DNA of 14,944 nt from the NCBI GenBank assembly GCA_964406595.1, contig CAYOSJ010000059.1, forward strand, positions 1 to 14,944, read 5' to 3'. This document shows, piece after piece, positions 1-6,621 of this stretch (the stretch's first letter is position 1; every line of letters begins with the position of its first letter). The position numbers and the translations under genes are program-made. This stretch comes from CAPEBR01 sp964406595. Its GTDB lineage: Bacteria > Bacillota > Clostridia > Lachnospirales > Lachnospiraceae. Below the pieces are notes generated by a model. That model searched no databases. It was not told where the DNA came from and saw only the letters and a program-made list of their open reading frames with translations.

Positions 1-38
1 GACAATAATACTATTTTGAATAAACTTTTTCATAATAC

Positions 39-72
39 ATGCCGGGGATCGCATATAGCGATTACCCGGCAT
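39..72 (-). terminator. Compound hairpin just downstream of the Ig-like protein gene
   Basis: An 8-bp perfect outer stem (39-46 with 65-72, ATGCCGGG/CCCGGCAT) encloses a 5-bp inner stem (48-52 with 58-62) and a 5-nt loop. It lies 18 bp beyond the stop of the minus-strand gene, where a terminator is expected. The U tract on the minus side is poor (mostly A-rich), while on the plus side five T's follow at 80-84, so it may act in either direction or be a structured 3' end. Confidence 0.45.
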
Positions 73-89
73 CCTCCCTTTTTATAGGA

Positions 90-1850
90 TTATTCTTTGG
101 TTTCTACTTTCTCTTTCTTTCGATATCTCCTTACATTCCACACAATTGTTCCCGCGATCACGCTTCCTGCGATGACAACTGCCCAAATATACGAACACTT
201 ATCATCTGTGCCTTTTTCCTGTACTGCTTTCGTTTTCTCTTCCTCTTCCAAAAATAATTTCCGAACAGGTTTTACTGCTTTTTCAAAAATTGTTTCCTCA
301 GGCACGACTTCAAACATAAGCCTCGACATGCTTTCATTTCCCGCCTTGTCGCCTGCTTTTACCATGACTTCATAATTTTTATGTTCCTGTACGGTATATT
401 CATATACGCCGGCTCTCTGATCCAATGTCTTAGACACTCCATTGATTTTGATTTCCTGCACTTTATCTTCTGGATCTTGCAAAGTGATCTTAAAAGTTTT
501 TTCTTCTTCGTATTCCCCATTTTCTTCAATGTCCAAAAATAATACCTGCGGCGGCGTCCTGTCTATCACAAATCCTGCCTCTGCTTCTGATTTATTTCCT
601 GCCGCATCTACAACCTCCAGCCGCAGCAGATGCCGGCCTTCTTCCGAGACTTTCGTCCCCGGTACATACACATTTCCATCTAACTGCATCTGGTACACAT
701 AACTTGTGAAATCTTGTATAAATGCATCTTTCCTGTAATTCCACTGAAAGGTCTGCATATATTTTCCTTCCAGTTCATCTACATAACGGATCATCGGATC
801 TTGTGTATCTAAGATCACCTGCATTTCCTGCGTCGCCGAGTAACCTGCCATATCTGTGGCAGACATCTTCATCCGATAGATCCCATCATTCTTAAGCGGA
901 AAGGAGAGCGTCTTTTCCCCGCTCTCATCTGTCCATTCTCCCTCAGATACCTGTTTCTTTCCATCTGGGTTCTCCCATTCTATTTCCGCCTTGCATTGGC
1001 TTAAACGATTGTCTTCTAACACCTTACAATTCACAAGCGTCGGCTGGCTTGTGATCATATAATCTCTGACGCCTTCTACAAGGATTCTTGGCGTACTGTT
1101 ATCAATATACATCTTCCTCGTCTGCTCACTTCTGTGTCCTGCTTTATCAACGACTGTCACTGTAACATCTACTCCTTCACTGTTCACAGACGCATAATCA
1201 ATCAAAAATTCTCCTTTCATATCTTTGACTGTATTTATGATCTCATTTCCACAATAACAGGAGATTGACTCAACGCCGCTCCCCACGCTCCCATCTTCTG
1301 CTGCCACATATAACCATGCTTCCTTTTGATACCAGTTGTCAAATCCTGCTTCCGTGCTCATATCAAATACCGGAGCAGTGGTATCGACCGGAAATTCATG
1401 ACTCCATGTATACTCTTCTATCCTCTCCCCTGTTCCATCTTCCATATACAAGATCAGGACATTCGATCCTTCCCCTAACTGATCCCCGGTGAAATGAATT
1501 GTCTCACCCTCACCCGTCAACTCTCCTTCGGTTTTTATCTCCCCGTTATTCTGTAACTGATACACTGTTTTTCCGCTCATACTCTCATGACAGACTTCTA
1601 TCTCCGGCACAGTGATATAATATCCATTACGTCCGTCCGGTTCCCTGTACCTTACCTCGTACTTCTTGATCTCTTCTTTGTCCTCCCCCTCTTCTGGAGC
1701 GTCTTCCTCTTTGCTATCACCTTCCTCTTCCAAAATAGCCCCCTCTTTGCCACTGCCTTCCTCTTCTGCATAGATAACTTCTGAATGCTGGCAATATATC
1801 AGTACCAGCACAATCACCAGCAGCACAATACTCTTTATCTTCCTACCCAT
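90..1850 (-). CDS. Secreted membrane-anchored protein with bacterial Ig-like repeats
   Basis: 586 residues, function unknown. A signal peptide spans about residues 1-28 (basic start, hydrophobic 8-19, likely cleavage after IYA28). Next come a very acidic linker (29-63) and a series of beta-rich Ig-like modules whose ends carry the recurring D-x-A-G signature followed by a [D]-x-[T/S]-x-P motif: DKAG 235-238/P254, DMAG 333-336/P352, DAAG 415-418/P433, DKAG 501-504, with an earlier DTTAP at 156-160. A C-terminal helix (about 554-572) followed by a basic tail anchors it; no LPxTG sortase motif is present. Cys20 is not in a good lipobox because Tyr precedes it. The start has a strong GGAAGGAG site and overlaps the upstream pseudokinase gene by 16 bp, so the two are translationally coupled. 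Inferred role: an extracytoplasmic binding or structural partner of the upstream protein. Confidence 0.85.
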   Translation of the reverse strand: MGRKIKSIVLLVIVLVLIYCQHSEVIYAEEEGSGKEGAILEEEGDSKEEDAPEEGEDKEEIKKYEVRYREPDGRNGYYITVPEIEVCHESMSGKTVYQLQNNGEIKTEGELTGEGETIHFTGDQLGEGSNVLILYMEDGTGERIEEYTWSHEFPVDTTAPVFDMSTEAGFDNWYQKEAWLYVAAEDGSVGSGVESISCYCGNEIINTVKDMKGEFLIDYASVNSEGVDVTVTVVDKAGHRSEQTRKMYIDNSTPRILVEGVRDYMITSQPTLVNCKVLEDNRLSQCKAEIEWENPDGKKQVSEGEWTDESGEKTLSFPLKNDGIYRMKMSATDMAGYSATQEMQVILDTQDPMIRYVDELEGKYMQTFQWNYRKDAFIQDFTSYVYQMQLDGNVYVPGTKVSEEGRHLLRLEVVDAAGNKSEAEAGFVIDRTPPQVLFLDIEENGEYEEEKTFKITLQDPEDKVQEIKINGVSKTLDQRAGVYEYTVQEHKNYEVMVKAGDKAGNESMSRLMFEVVPEETIFEKAVKPVRKLFLEEEEKTKAVQEKGTDDKCSYIWAVVIAGSVIAGTIVWNVRRYRKKEKVETKE

Positions 1851-3352
1851 ACCTGTTCTCCTTCCATTGTAATGTCATACTCTTTTGTCAATTTCTGAAA
1901 TTCCTGTTCCTCTGCTATCTCCGGTAATTCTCCAAGGTATTTCTGAATCGTCTGCGCACACACTTCTCGCTCAATCTCCGCGTCTGCACACTGCATTTTT
2001 ATATGCATGATACGAAGTTCTACAGATTCTTCCAACTGTTCGATCCCCTGCCTGCACATATTTCCTGCCTCGTCGAACCTTTCTGCTTTCTCAAGAAGAA
2101 GTACCAGTTTTTTATATAATTCTTCCTTTACCGTCCTGTCAGTCTCCTGCTCCAGCATCTCCTCATACAATTTGACCGCCTGCTGCCAGTCTTCTGTCTG
2201 CTCATAAGCGTACGCCATATATCCCCTTAATTCCTGCCGTACTGTTTCCTTTGTTTCTGCCTCACACATTGCACCAAGGCGAAGTACCGCCTCAGCCCCT
2301 TCCTTACTGTCAAGAAGCCGATACCCTTCTATCATGCAGCGGTAATAATTCTCTGTCATTGATTCCGCCGTTTCTCCTCCTTCTTCCTCTTTCACAATTT
2401 CCTCCAATTCTCCCAGGATATGCATGATTTCTCTTTCTTTTCCTTCGATCTCAGGCATTTCCATATATTTTGCCAGATCCGCTAACCTTTCTGCAGACGG
2501 GTCACTCTTTGCTCTGGAAAAATATTCCCGTGCCTTTTGATAATCTTTCTGCTCTAAAAAATATAAGAATCCCAATTCTTTTTTTAACAAGTCAGCATCA
2601 CTTCTCGTTTCTGTTTCCCTGGCTTCTTCATTTTGTCTATTCTCCGCCTCCTCAGCCTCTGCAAACACCACTGGCTTTTTCTTATTCTCAATCCCCTCTT
2701 TTATCTGCACGGCTCCTGCAATTACAATGAACAATAATAGAAATAAGAAAATCGCTTTCTTTTTCTTTACAACATATTTTTTCTTTTCCTTATATACTGG
2801 AATCTGTTTTCGAAACTCGGACATATCCATGTATGCCCGTTTAGAATCCCGGTCTACACTCCGGGATATGATCTTCTGAAATCCCATCACCTCGCGTTTC
2901 GTAAGCGCCGGTTCCGGTTCTGTTACTGATAATAGATACTGTATACTCTTTCCCAGGCCATAAATATCCAGAGAAATGCTTTCCTCCTGATAATAGGCTG
3001 CCTCTGGCGGAAGGAAATGCTCCCTTACATTTCTCCGTGTCATGGTAAGAAGCGCCTTTTCATTTGACCTGGCACTCATATCAAGATAATAAAGTTCTCT
3101 GTCTGCTGTGACGATGATACTGTAAGGATTCACATAACGGTAGCATGGTCCTCCTCTGCACTTGTGAATACACTCCAACTGCCTTGCCAGTTCCTGGATC
3201 CATATAAATAATTGTTCCTTTGAAAGATCAGGATGATATTTAAGCCATCTGATCAGAGTTTTCCCCTCCACATACTCAGAACTGATATAACAAGTCCTTC
3301 CATGCTCGATCAGGCGCAACACATCATACCCTTCTGCCTCACTCACTCGCAT
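1835..3352 (-). CDS. Pseudokinase - transmembrane helix - TPR-like protein
   Basis: About 505 residues. The N-terminal part (1-180) resembles the C-lobe of a Hanks-type Ser/Thr kinase: a hinge-like YISSEYVEGKTL (22-33), a catalytic-loop position reading YRYVNP (71-76) where HRDxKP is expected, LDMS (90-93) in place of DFG, PPE (115-117) for APE, and DIYGLG (129-134). The glycine-rich loop and the ATP-binding lysine region are absent, so catalysis is unlikely. A basic stretch leads into one helix (about 200-216), then an acidic segment and helical TPR-like repeats to the end, presumably outside the cell. The open frame extends 70 codons further upstream, but that part runs through the terminator of the glpK operon and is not kinase-like. 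I chose ATG at 3352; GTG at 3346 has better spacing from GAGGTG and is an alternative. First gene of a two-gene unit. Confidence 0.8.
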   Translation of the reverse strand: MRVSEAEGYDVLRLIEHGRTCYISSEYVEGKTLIRWLKYHPDLSKEQLFIWIQELARQLECIHKCRGGPCYRYVNPYSIIVTADRELYYLDMSARSNEKALLTMTRRNVREHFLPPEAAYYQEESISLDIYGLGKSIQYLLSVTEPEPALTKREVMGFQKIISRSVDRDSKRAYMDMSEFRKQIPVYKEKKKYVVKKKKAIFLFLLLFIVIAGAVQIKEGIENKKKPVVFAEAEEAENRQNEEARETETRSDADLLKKELGFLYFLEQKDYQKAREYFSRAKSDPSAERLADLAKYMEMPEIEGKEREIMHILGELEEIVKEEEGGETAESMTENYYRCMIEGYRLLDSKEGAEAVLRLGAMCEAETKETVRQELRGYMAYAYEQTEDWQQAVKLYEEMLEQETDRTVKEELYKKLVLLLEKAERFDEAGNMCRQGIEQLEESVELRIMHIKMQCADAEIEREVCAQTIQKYLGELPEIAEEQEFQKLTKEYDITMEGEQVWVGR

Positions 3353-3462
3353 CACCTCGATTCTTCTTATCCTAAGATCATTTCGGGAAATTATTTTGTG
3401 ATTGGTCTTGAATTGTATTGGTTGATATAAAAGAATAAAACCAGATATAGTAGAGTGTTTAT

Positions 3463-3491
3463 ATATTAACCCGTTTTTCCGAAAAAAACAA
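3463..3491 (-). promoter_or_regulatory. Weak candidate promoter for the pseudokinase/Ig-like unit
   Basis: Minus strand TTGTTT (3486-3491), 17-bp spacer, TAATAT (3463-3468). Match to sigma-A consensus is partial, but it lies between the glpK-operon terminator and the chosen start, giving a leader of roughly 100 nt. Confidence 0.3.
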
Positions 3492-3500
3492 GCCACATTC

Positions 3501-3517
3501 TGTTGCATTTTGCAACA
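3501..3517. repeat. Short perfect inverted repeat (possible operator)
   Basis: TGTTGCA, spacer TTT, TGCAACA. It lies just upstream of the candidate -35 box of the pseudokinase unit and touches the T tract of the glpK-operon terminator. It could be a protein-binding site or a second hairpin of the terminator; nothing in the window decides between these. Confidence 0.4.
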
Positions 3518-3553
3518 AAAAACAGCAGTTGCGCTTTCTCTGCAACTGCTGTT
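3517..3553 (-). terminator. Rho-independent terminator of the glpK operon
   Basis: Perfect 12-bp stem (3521-3532 with 3542-3553, AACAGCAGTTGC/GCAACTGCTGTT), 9-nt loop, followed on the minus strand by six T's (3517-3522). It starts 12 bp after the stop of the small DUF1667-like gene. Confidence 0.92.
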
Positions 3554-3565
3554 TCCTGTCATTTT

Positions 3566-3721
3566 TTATTCTTCCTCAAGGTCATTTACGACTCCCTGTG
3601 CATAGATCATGCCTTTCATACATCCATTGCCGGATACGTCCCAAACTTCGCCGCCTTCATATTCCACTTCTATGTGACAGGCATTTTGACATACCCCGCA
3701 GACAATATTGATTTTTTTCAT
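3566..3721 (-). CDS. Small four-cysteine protein, DUF1667 type
   Basis: 51 residues, beginning MKKINIVCGVCQNACHIEV. The pattern C8-x2-C11-x3-C15 and, after a GN motif, C34 followed by KG and YA matches my memory of DUF1667, a family of presumed metal-binding proteins with four conserved cysteines that usually sits beside glycerol kinase and FAD-dependent glycerol-3-phosphate dehydrogenase genes. Family members are usually longer (roughly 120 residues), so this is a short form ending soon after the cysteine domain with an acidic tail. An AAAGGG ribosome site lies about 9 nt before the ATG. It begins 15 bp after glpK and ends just before a strong terminator, so it is co-transcribed with glpK. 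No biochemical role is assigned; cysteine-bound metal or Fe-S is inferred. Confidence 0.8.
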   Translation of the reverse strand: MKKINIVCGVCQNACHIEVEYEGGEVWDVSGNGCMKGMIYAQGVVNDLEEE

Positions 3722-3736
3722 TCTACACAACCCTTT

Positions 3737-5233
3737 CTAATCTTCTCTCGCCCAGTTATAGGCATAGGTAACTGCCTTGTTCCAGCCTTTCACCCTCTGC
3801 GCACGCTCTTCTTCCGAGATCGCCGGCTGAAAGATCCTGTCCGTCTCACGGTTTTTCTTCACTTCTTCCTTATTGTCCCAATATGACACTGCAAGTCCTG
3901 CCAGATATGCCGCTCCCATCGCCGTTGTCTCAATACAGACCGGACGTTCTACCGGCGCTCCGCTGATATCTGCCTGCACCTGCATCAGGAAACTATTTGC
4001 ACTGGCTCCACCGTCCACCTTCAAAGACGCAAGAGAAATTTTCGCGTCTGCTTCCATTGCTTTCACCACATCATTTACCTGATACGCCAAAGACTCCAGC
4101 GTTGCACGGATAATGTGATATTTATTTACACCACGGGTAATTCCCACGATCGTCCCTCGCGCATACTGATCCCAGTGCGGCGCACCAAGACCTGTAAATG
4201 CCGGCACTACATAACAGCCATTCGTATCTTTCTCTTTCTGCGCCATATACTCAGAATCTGCCGTCGAATCAATGAGCCGCATCTCATCACGAAGCCATTG
4301 AATCGCTGCTCCTGCCACGAAAATAGAACCTTCCAGCGCGTACTCCACTTTCCCATCTATTCCCCACGCGATCGTTGTCAGCAGCCCGTTGTTGGAAAAT
4401 ACAGGTTTCTCTCCCGTATTCATCAAGAGAAAACAGCCTGTTCCATAAGTGTTCTTCGCCTCGCCCGGCGCGAAACAAGTCTGTCCAAATAATGCCGACT
4501 GCTGATCGCCTGCCGCGCCACCTATTTTCACAGGTCCGCCAAAGTAAGATGCGTCCGCCTCGCCATATACCTGGCTTGATGGCCTTACCTCCGGCAGCAT
4601 TGCCTCCGGGATCCCGATCAACTCCAGGATCTCCTTGTCCCACTCCAATGTCTGAATGTTAAACAACATTGTTCTTGAGGCATTGGAATAATCCGTCACA
4701 TGCACTTTTCCTTTCGTCAGTTTCCAGATCAGCCATGTCTCCACCGTCCCAAAAAGAAGTTCGCCTCTCTCTGCCCGCTCTCTCGCACCTTCCACGTGAT
4801 CTAAGATCCATTTTACTTTTGTCCCTGAGAAATATGCGTCAATGATCAATCCTGTTTTTTTACGGAAAAACTCCGTGTAACCTTCCTCTTTTAATTTATC
4901 ACAATATTCCGCTGTTCTTCTGCACTGCCACACAATCGCATGGTACACAGGTTCCCCTGTCTTTTTATCCCACACGATCGTTGTCTCTCTCTGATTCGTG
5001 ATCCCGATGGCTGCAATATCCTGTGCAGTTGCCCCAATCTTACTCATAGCCTCCACTGCCACGCCAAGTTGCGAAGACCATATCTCATCTGCGTCGTGCT
5101 CTACCCAGCCCGGCTGCGGAAAATACTGAGTAAATTCCTTCTGTGCCACACTGCAGATCTCTCCTTTTTTGTTAAAAAGAATACAGCGGTTGCTTGTCGT
5201 CCCGGCATCCAATGCCATAACATATTTTGCCAT
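3737..5233 (-). CDS. glpK: Glycerol kinase
   Basis: 498 residues, full length for the FGGY family. It phosphorylates glycerol to sn-glycerol-3-phosphate with ATP in the cytoplasm. Visible motifs: N-terminal phosphate-binding LDAGTTSNR (8-16), the substrate region GAAGDQQSALFGQ (239-251, with D243 at the usual catalytic position), GAPHWDQYARG in the C-terminal half, and the ATP-site VDGGASANSFLMQ. The ATG follows a GGGAGG ribosome site at good spacing. The loop before GDQQ reads VYGEADASYFGG and has no histidine where, from memory, PTS-regulated Firmicutes enzymes carry the HPr-phosphorylated His. It leads an operon with the DUF1667-like gene; no glpF, glpD or glpO is present in the window. 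Confidence 0.97.
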   Translation of the reverse strand: MAKYVMALDAGTTSNRCILFNKKGEICSVAQKEFTQYFPQPGWVEHDADEIWSSQLGVAVEAMSKIGATAQDIAAIGITNQRETTIVWDKKTGEPVYHAIVWQCRRTAEYCDKLKEEGYTEFFRKKTGLIIDAYFSGTKVKWILDHVEGARERAERGELLFGTVETWLIWKLTKGKVHVTDYSNASRTMLFNIQTLEWDKEILELIGIPEAMLPEVRPSSQVYGEADASYFGGPVKIGGAAGDQQSALFGQTCFAPGEAKNTYGTGCFLLMNTGEKPVFSNNGLLTTIAWGIDGKVEYALEGSIFVAGAAIQWLRDEMRLIDSTADSEYMAQKEKDTNGCYVVPAFTGLGAPHWDQYARGTIVGITRGVNKYHIIRATLESLAYQVNDVVKAMEADAKISLASLKVDGGASANSFLMQVQADISGAPVERPVCIETTAMGAAYLAGLAVSYWDNKEEVKKNRETDRIFQPAISEEERAQRVKGWNKAVTYAYNWARED

Positions 5234-5282
5234 ATCGTTCTGCCTCCCTTACAGATTTCTCTCCGTTATACCATCTGTCATT

Positions 5283-5291
5283 ATTATATCA
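5283..5291 (-). promoter_or_regulatory. Extended -10 promoter of glpK
   Basis: Minus strand TGATATAAT: a perfect TATAAT (5283-5288) preceded by a TGn extended -10. No good -35 box is seen 16-18 bp upstream. The predicted leader is about 45 nt. A nearby TTGACG lies too close (7 bp) to serve as its -35. Confidence 0.5.
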
Positions 5292-5328
5292 TAAGCGTCA
5301 AAAAGGACACACTACATTTTTATATTTA

Positions 5329-5366
5329 CAAAAAACCCTTGCACAACTCACGTTATGCAAGGGTTT
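5329..5366 (-). terminator. Terminator of tRNA-Arg
   Basis: Perfect 11-bp stem (5333-5343 with 5356-5366, AAACCCTTGCA/TGCAAGGGTTT), 12-nt loop, and a T-rich run on the minus strand. It starts 7 bp after the tRNA 3' end. Confidence 0.9.
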
Positions 5367-5372
5367 CCTCTA

Positions 5373-5446
5373 CGTGGGCGAGAAGATTCGAACTCCCGAC
5401 CTTTTGGTCCGTAGCCAAACGCTCTATCCAGCTGAGCTACGCCCAC
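5373..5446 (-). tRNA. tRNA-Arg (anticodon ACG)
   Basis: Complete cloverleaf: acceptor stem GTGGGCG/CGCCCAC (5440-5446 with 5374-5380), discriminator G, D-arm GCTC...GAGC, anticodon stem TTTGG/CCAAA around loop CTACGGA (anticodon ACG, expected to become ICG after deamination), and T-loop TTCGAAT. The T-stem has two G-T pairs. CCA is not encoded. It is a stand-alone unit with its own promoter and terminator. Confidence 0.95.
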
Positions 5447-5476
5447 ATATTATATATGCTGTTCACAGCAAAATTT

Positions 5477-5505
5477 ATTATATATTATATTTTTTCTAAT
5501 GTCAA
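5477..5505 (-). promoter_or_regulatory. Consensus sigma-A promoter of tRNA-Arg
   Basis: Minus strand TTGACA (5500-5505), 17-bp spacer, TATAAT (5477-5482): a perfect match to both boxes at optimal spacing. Predicted transcription start is about 25 nt before the mature tRNA. Confidence 0.92.
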
Positions 5506-5553
5506 TAGTGTTACTGCAATTTTTTATTCTGGCTTGTTTATTTAATCATTATC

Positions 5554-5573
5554 TGGACTTTTCAACAAGTCCA
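5554..5573. repeat. Inverted repeat upstream of the pyridoxamine kinase gene
   Basis: TGGACTT, spacer TTCAAC, AAGTCCA: 7-bp arms about 50 bp before the kinase start codon. No U tract follows on either strand, so an operator or leader hairpin is more likely than a terminator. No convincing promoter is seen in 5506-5621; TATAAC at 5588-5593 lacks a -35 partner. Confidence 0.4.
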
Positions 5574-5621
5574 CTTTAATGGTAGGATATAACTATCTGA
5601 ACAGAAAATGAGGAATTTACT

Positions 5622-6482
5622 ATGACTAAAAAAATCGCTGTCATCAATGATCTATCAGGCTTTGGGCGCTGCTCACTCACCGCTGCCATCTCCACAATAT
5701 CCGCAATGGGCGTTCAGCCTTGCCCGCTGCCAACCGCCATTTTAAGCGCCCAGACCGAATACCCCAGTTATTATCTCGCGGACTGCACGGATAAGATGGA
5801 ACATTTCCGCACAGAATGGGAAAAAATGGGGCAGACCTTTGATGGTATCTATACAGGCTTTGTGGCAAATGAGGAACAGATTGCACAAATATTTAAATTT
5901 ATTGATACATTTTACACTTCGGATACATTTTTACTGGTAGATCCGGTTATGGGGGATGACGGGACAAAGTACGATACATTCACACCTGCACTTTTACGCG
6001 AAATGAAGCGTCTGACAAAACATGCGGACATCATTACGCCAAACGTTACGGAACTATGCCTCCTTTCAGATACAGATTTTGAAACCTTGCACAGATTTTC
6101 CAAAGATCCTGATTCTAAGGAAAAACTTCTTGAACAACTTAAGAAGACCGCACGTTCTCTCTGCCAGGATGGACCTCGACATGTCGTTATCACGGGCATT
6201 CATTTTAAGAACACAGATGACTCCGCCCAGGTAGGAAACCTGTATGTGTCAGAAAAAGAGACTTTCTTCAGTTATTTCCCACATATAAGCAAAAGTTATT
6301 CAGGAACCGGCGACCTCTTCGCCTCCTGCCTTGCCGCAGGAATCGCACGCGGAAGTTCCATTCCCGACACCATTCAGTTAGCCGGTCATTTTCTGGAATC
6401 AGCAATCGCCGACTCCGCAAATAACAAAGTTCCACCAAACGATGGCGTAAATTACGAGAAGTTCTTATCCATGATCATGTAA
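5622..6482 (+). CDS. pdxY: Pyridoxamine/pyridoxal kinase (ribokinase fold)
   Basis: 286 residues, the usual length. It phosphorylates pyridoxal or pyridoxamine to the 5'-phosphate in vitamin B6 salvage. Motifs: N-terminal DLSGFGRCSLT (10-20), the TDP/DPVMGDDG-like loop (107-114), ITPNVTEL (138-145), and the anion hole with catalytic base SGTGDLFAS (227-235, D231). Motif spacing fits PdxK/PdxY rather than ThiD, which would show more HMP-kinase features; specificity among B6 vitamers cannot be read from the sequence. The ATG follows GAGG at about 9 nt. Transcribed alone, divergent from tRNA-Arg. Its stop codon abuts a repeat element whose hairpin could also end this transcript. Confidence 0.88.
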   Translation: MTKKIAVINDLSGFGRCSLTAAISTISAMGVQPCPLPTAILSAQTEYPSYYLADCTDKMEHFRTEWEKMGQTFDGIYTGFVANEEQIAQIFKFIDTFYTSDTFLLVDPVMGDDGTKYDTFTPALLREMKRLTKHADIITPNVTELCLLSDTDFETLHRFSKDPDSKEKLLEQLKKTARSLCQDGPRHVVITGIHFKNTDDSAQVGNLYVSEKETFFSYFPHISKSYSGTGDLFASCLAAGIARGSSIPDTIQLAGHFLESAIADSANNKVPPNDGVNYEKFLSMIM

Positions 6483-6485
6483 TCT

Positions 6486-6548
6486 GGGACAGGGTAAATT
6501 CAATCTGGGACGGGGTAAATTTAAATTTACCCCGTCCCAGATTGAATT
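6486..6548 (+). repeat. Palindromic repeat element, copy A
   Basis: 63 bp: a half-copy GGGACAGGGTAAA, then GGGACGGGGTAAATTT followed by its reverse complement. The perfect palindrome spans 6496-6549 (27-bp arms), preceded by a direct half-repeat. It is 59/63 identical by eye to copy B at 9308-9370, which lies in inverted orientation. It begins 3 bp after the pdxY stop and could serve as its terminator (a TTTTT run follows). The layout (imperfect direct half plus palindrome, intergenic) recalls REP/MITE-like elements; no transposase is present in the window. Confidence 0.9.
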
Positions 6549-6570
6549 TTTCCTATTATCATATTATAAT
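6542..6570 (+). promoter_or_regulatory. galK-galT promoter, with -35 inside repeat copy A
   Basis: TTGAAT (6542-6547), 17-bp spacer, TATAAT (6565-6570). The -10 is perfect and the -35 matches 4 of 6. The -35 box lies within the terminal arm of the palindromic element. Predicted leader is about 45 nt. Confidence 0.7.
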
Positions 6571-6621
6571 TTAGGTAGTTATAAGAACCTATGAGGGAAT
6601 CTATGAGACAGGAGAACAGGT

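Noticed and set aside
3503..3886. Plus-strand open frame of 127 codons
   Set aside because: It runs antisense to the DUF1667-like gene and the end of glpK, crosses the terminator and has no ribosome site.
4940..5545. Plus-strand open frame of 201 codons
   Set aside because: It is antisense to glpK and crosses the tRNA-Arg gene, both strongly supported.
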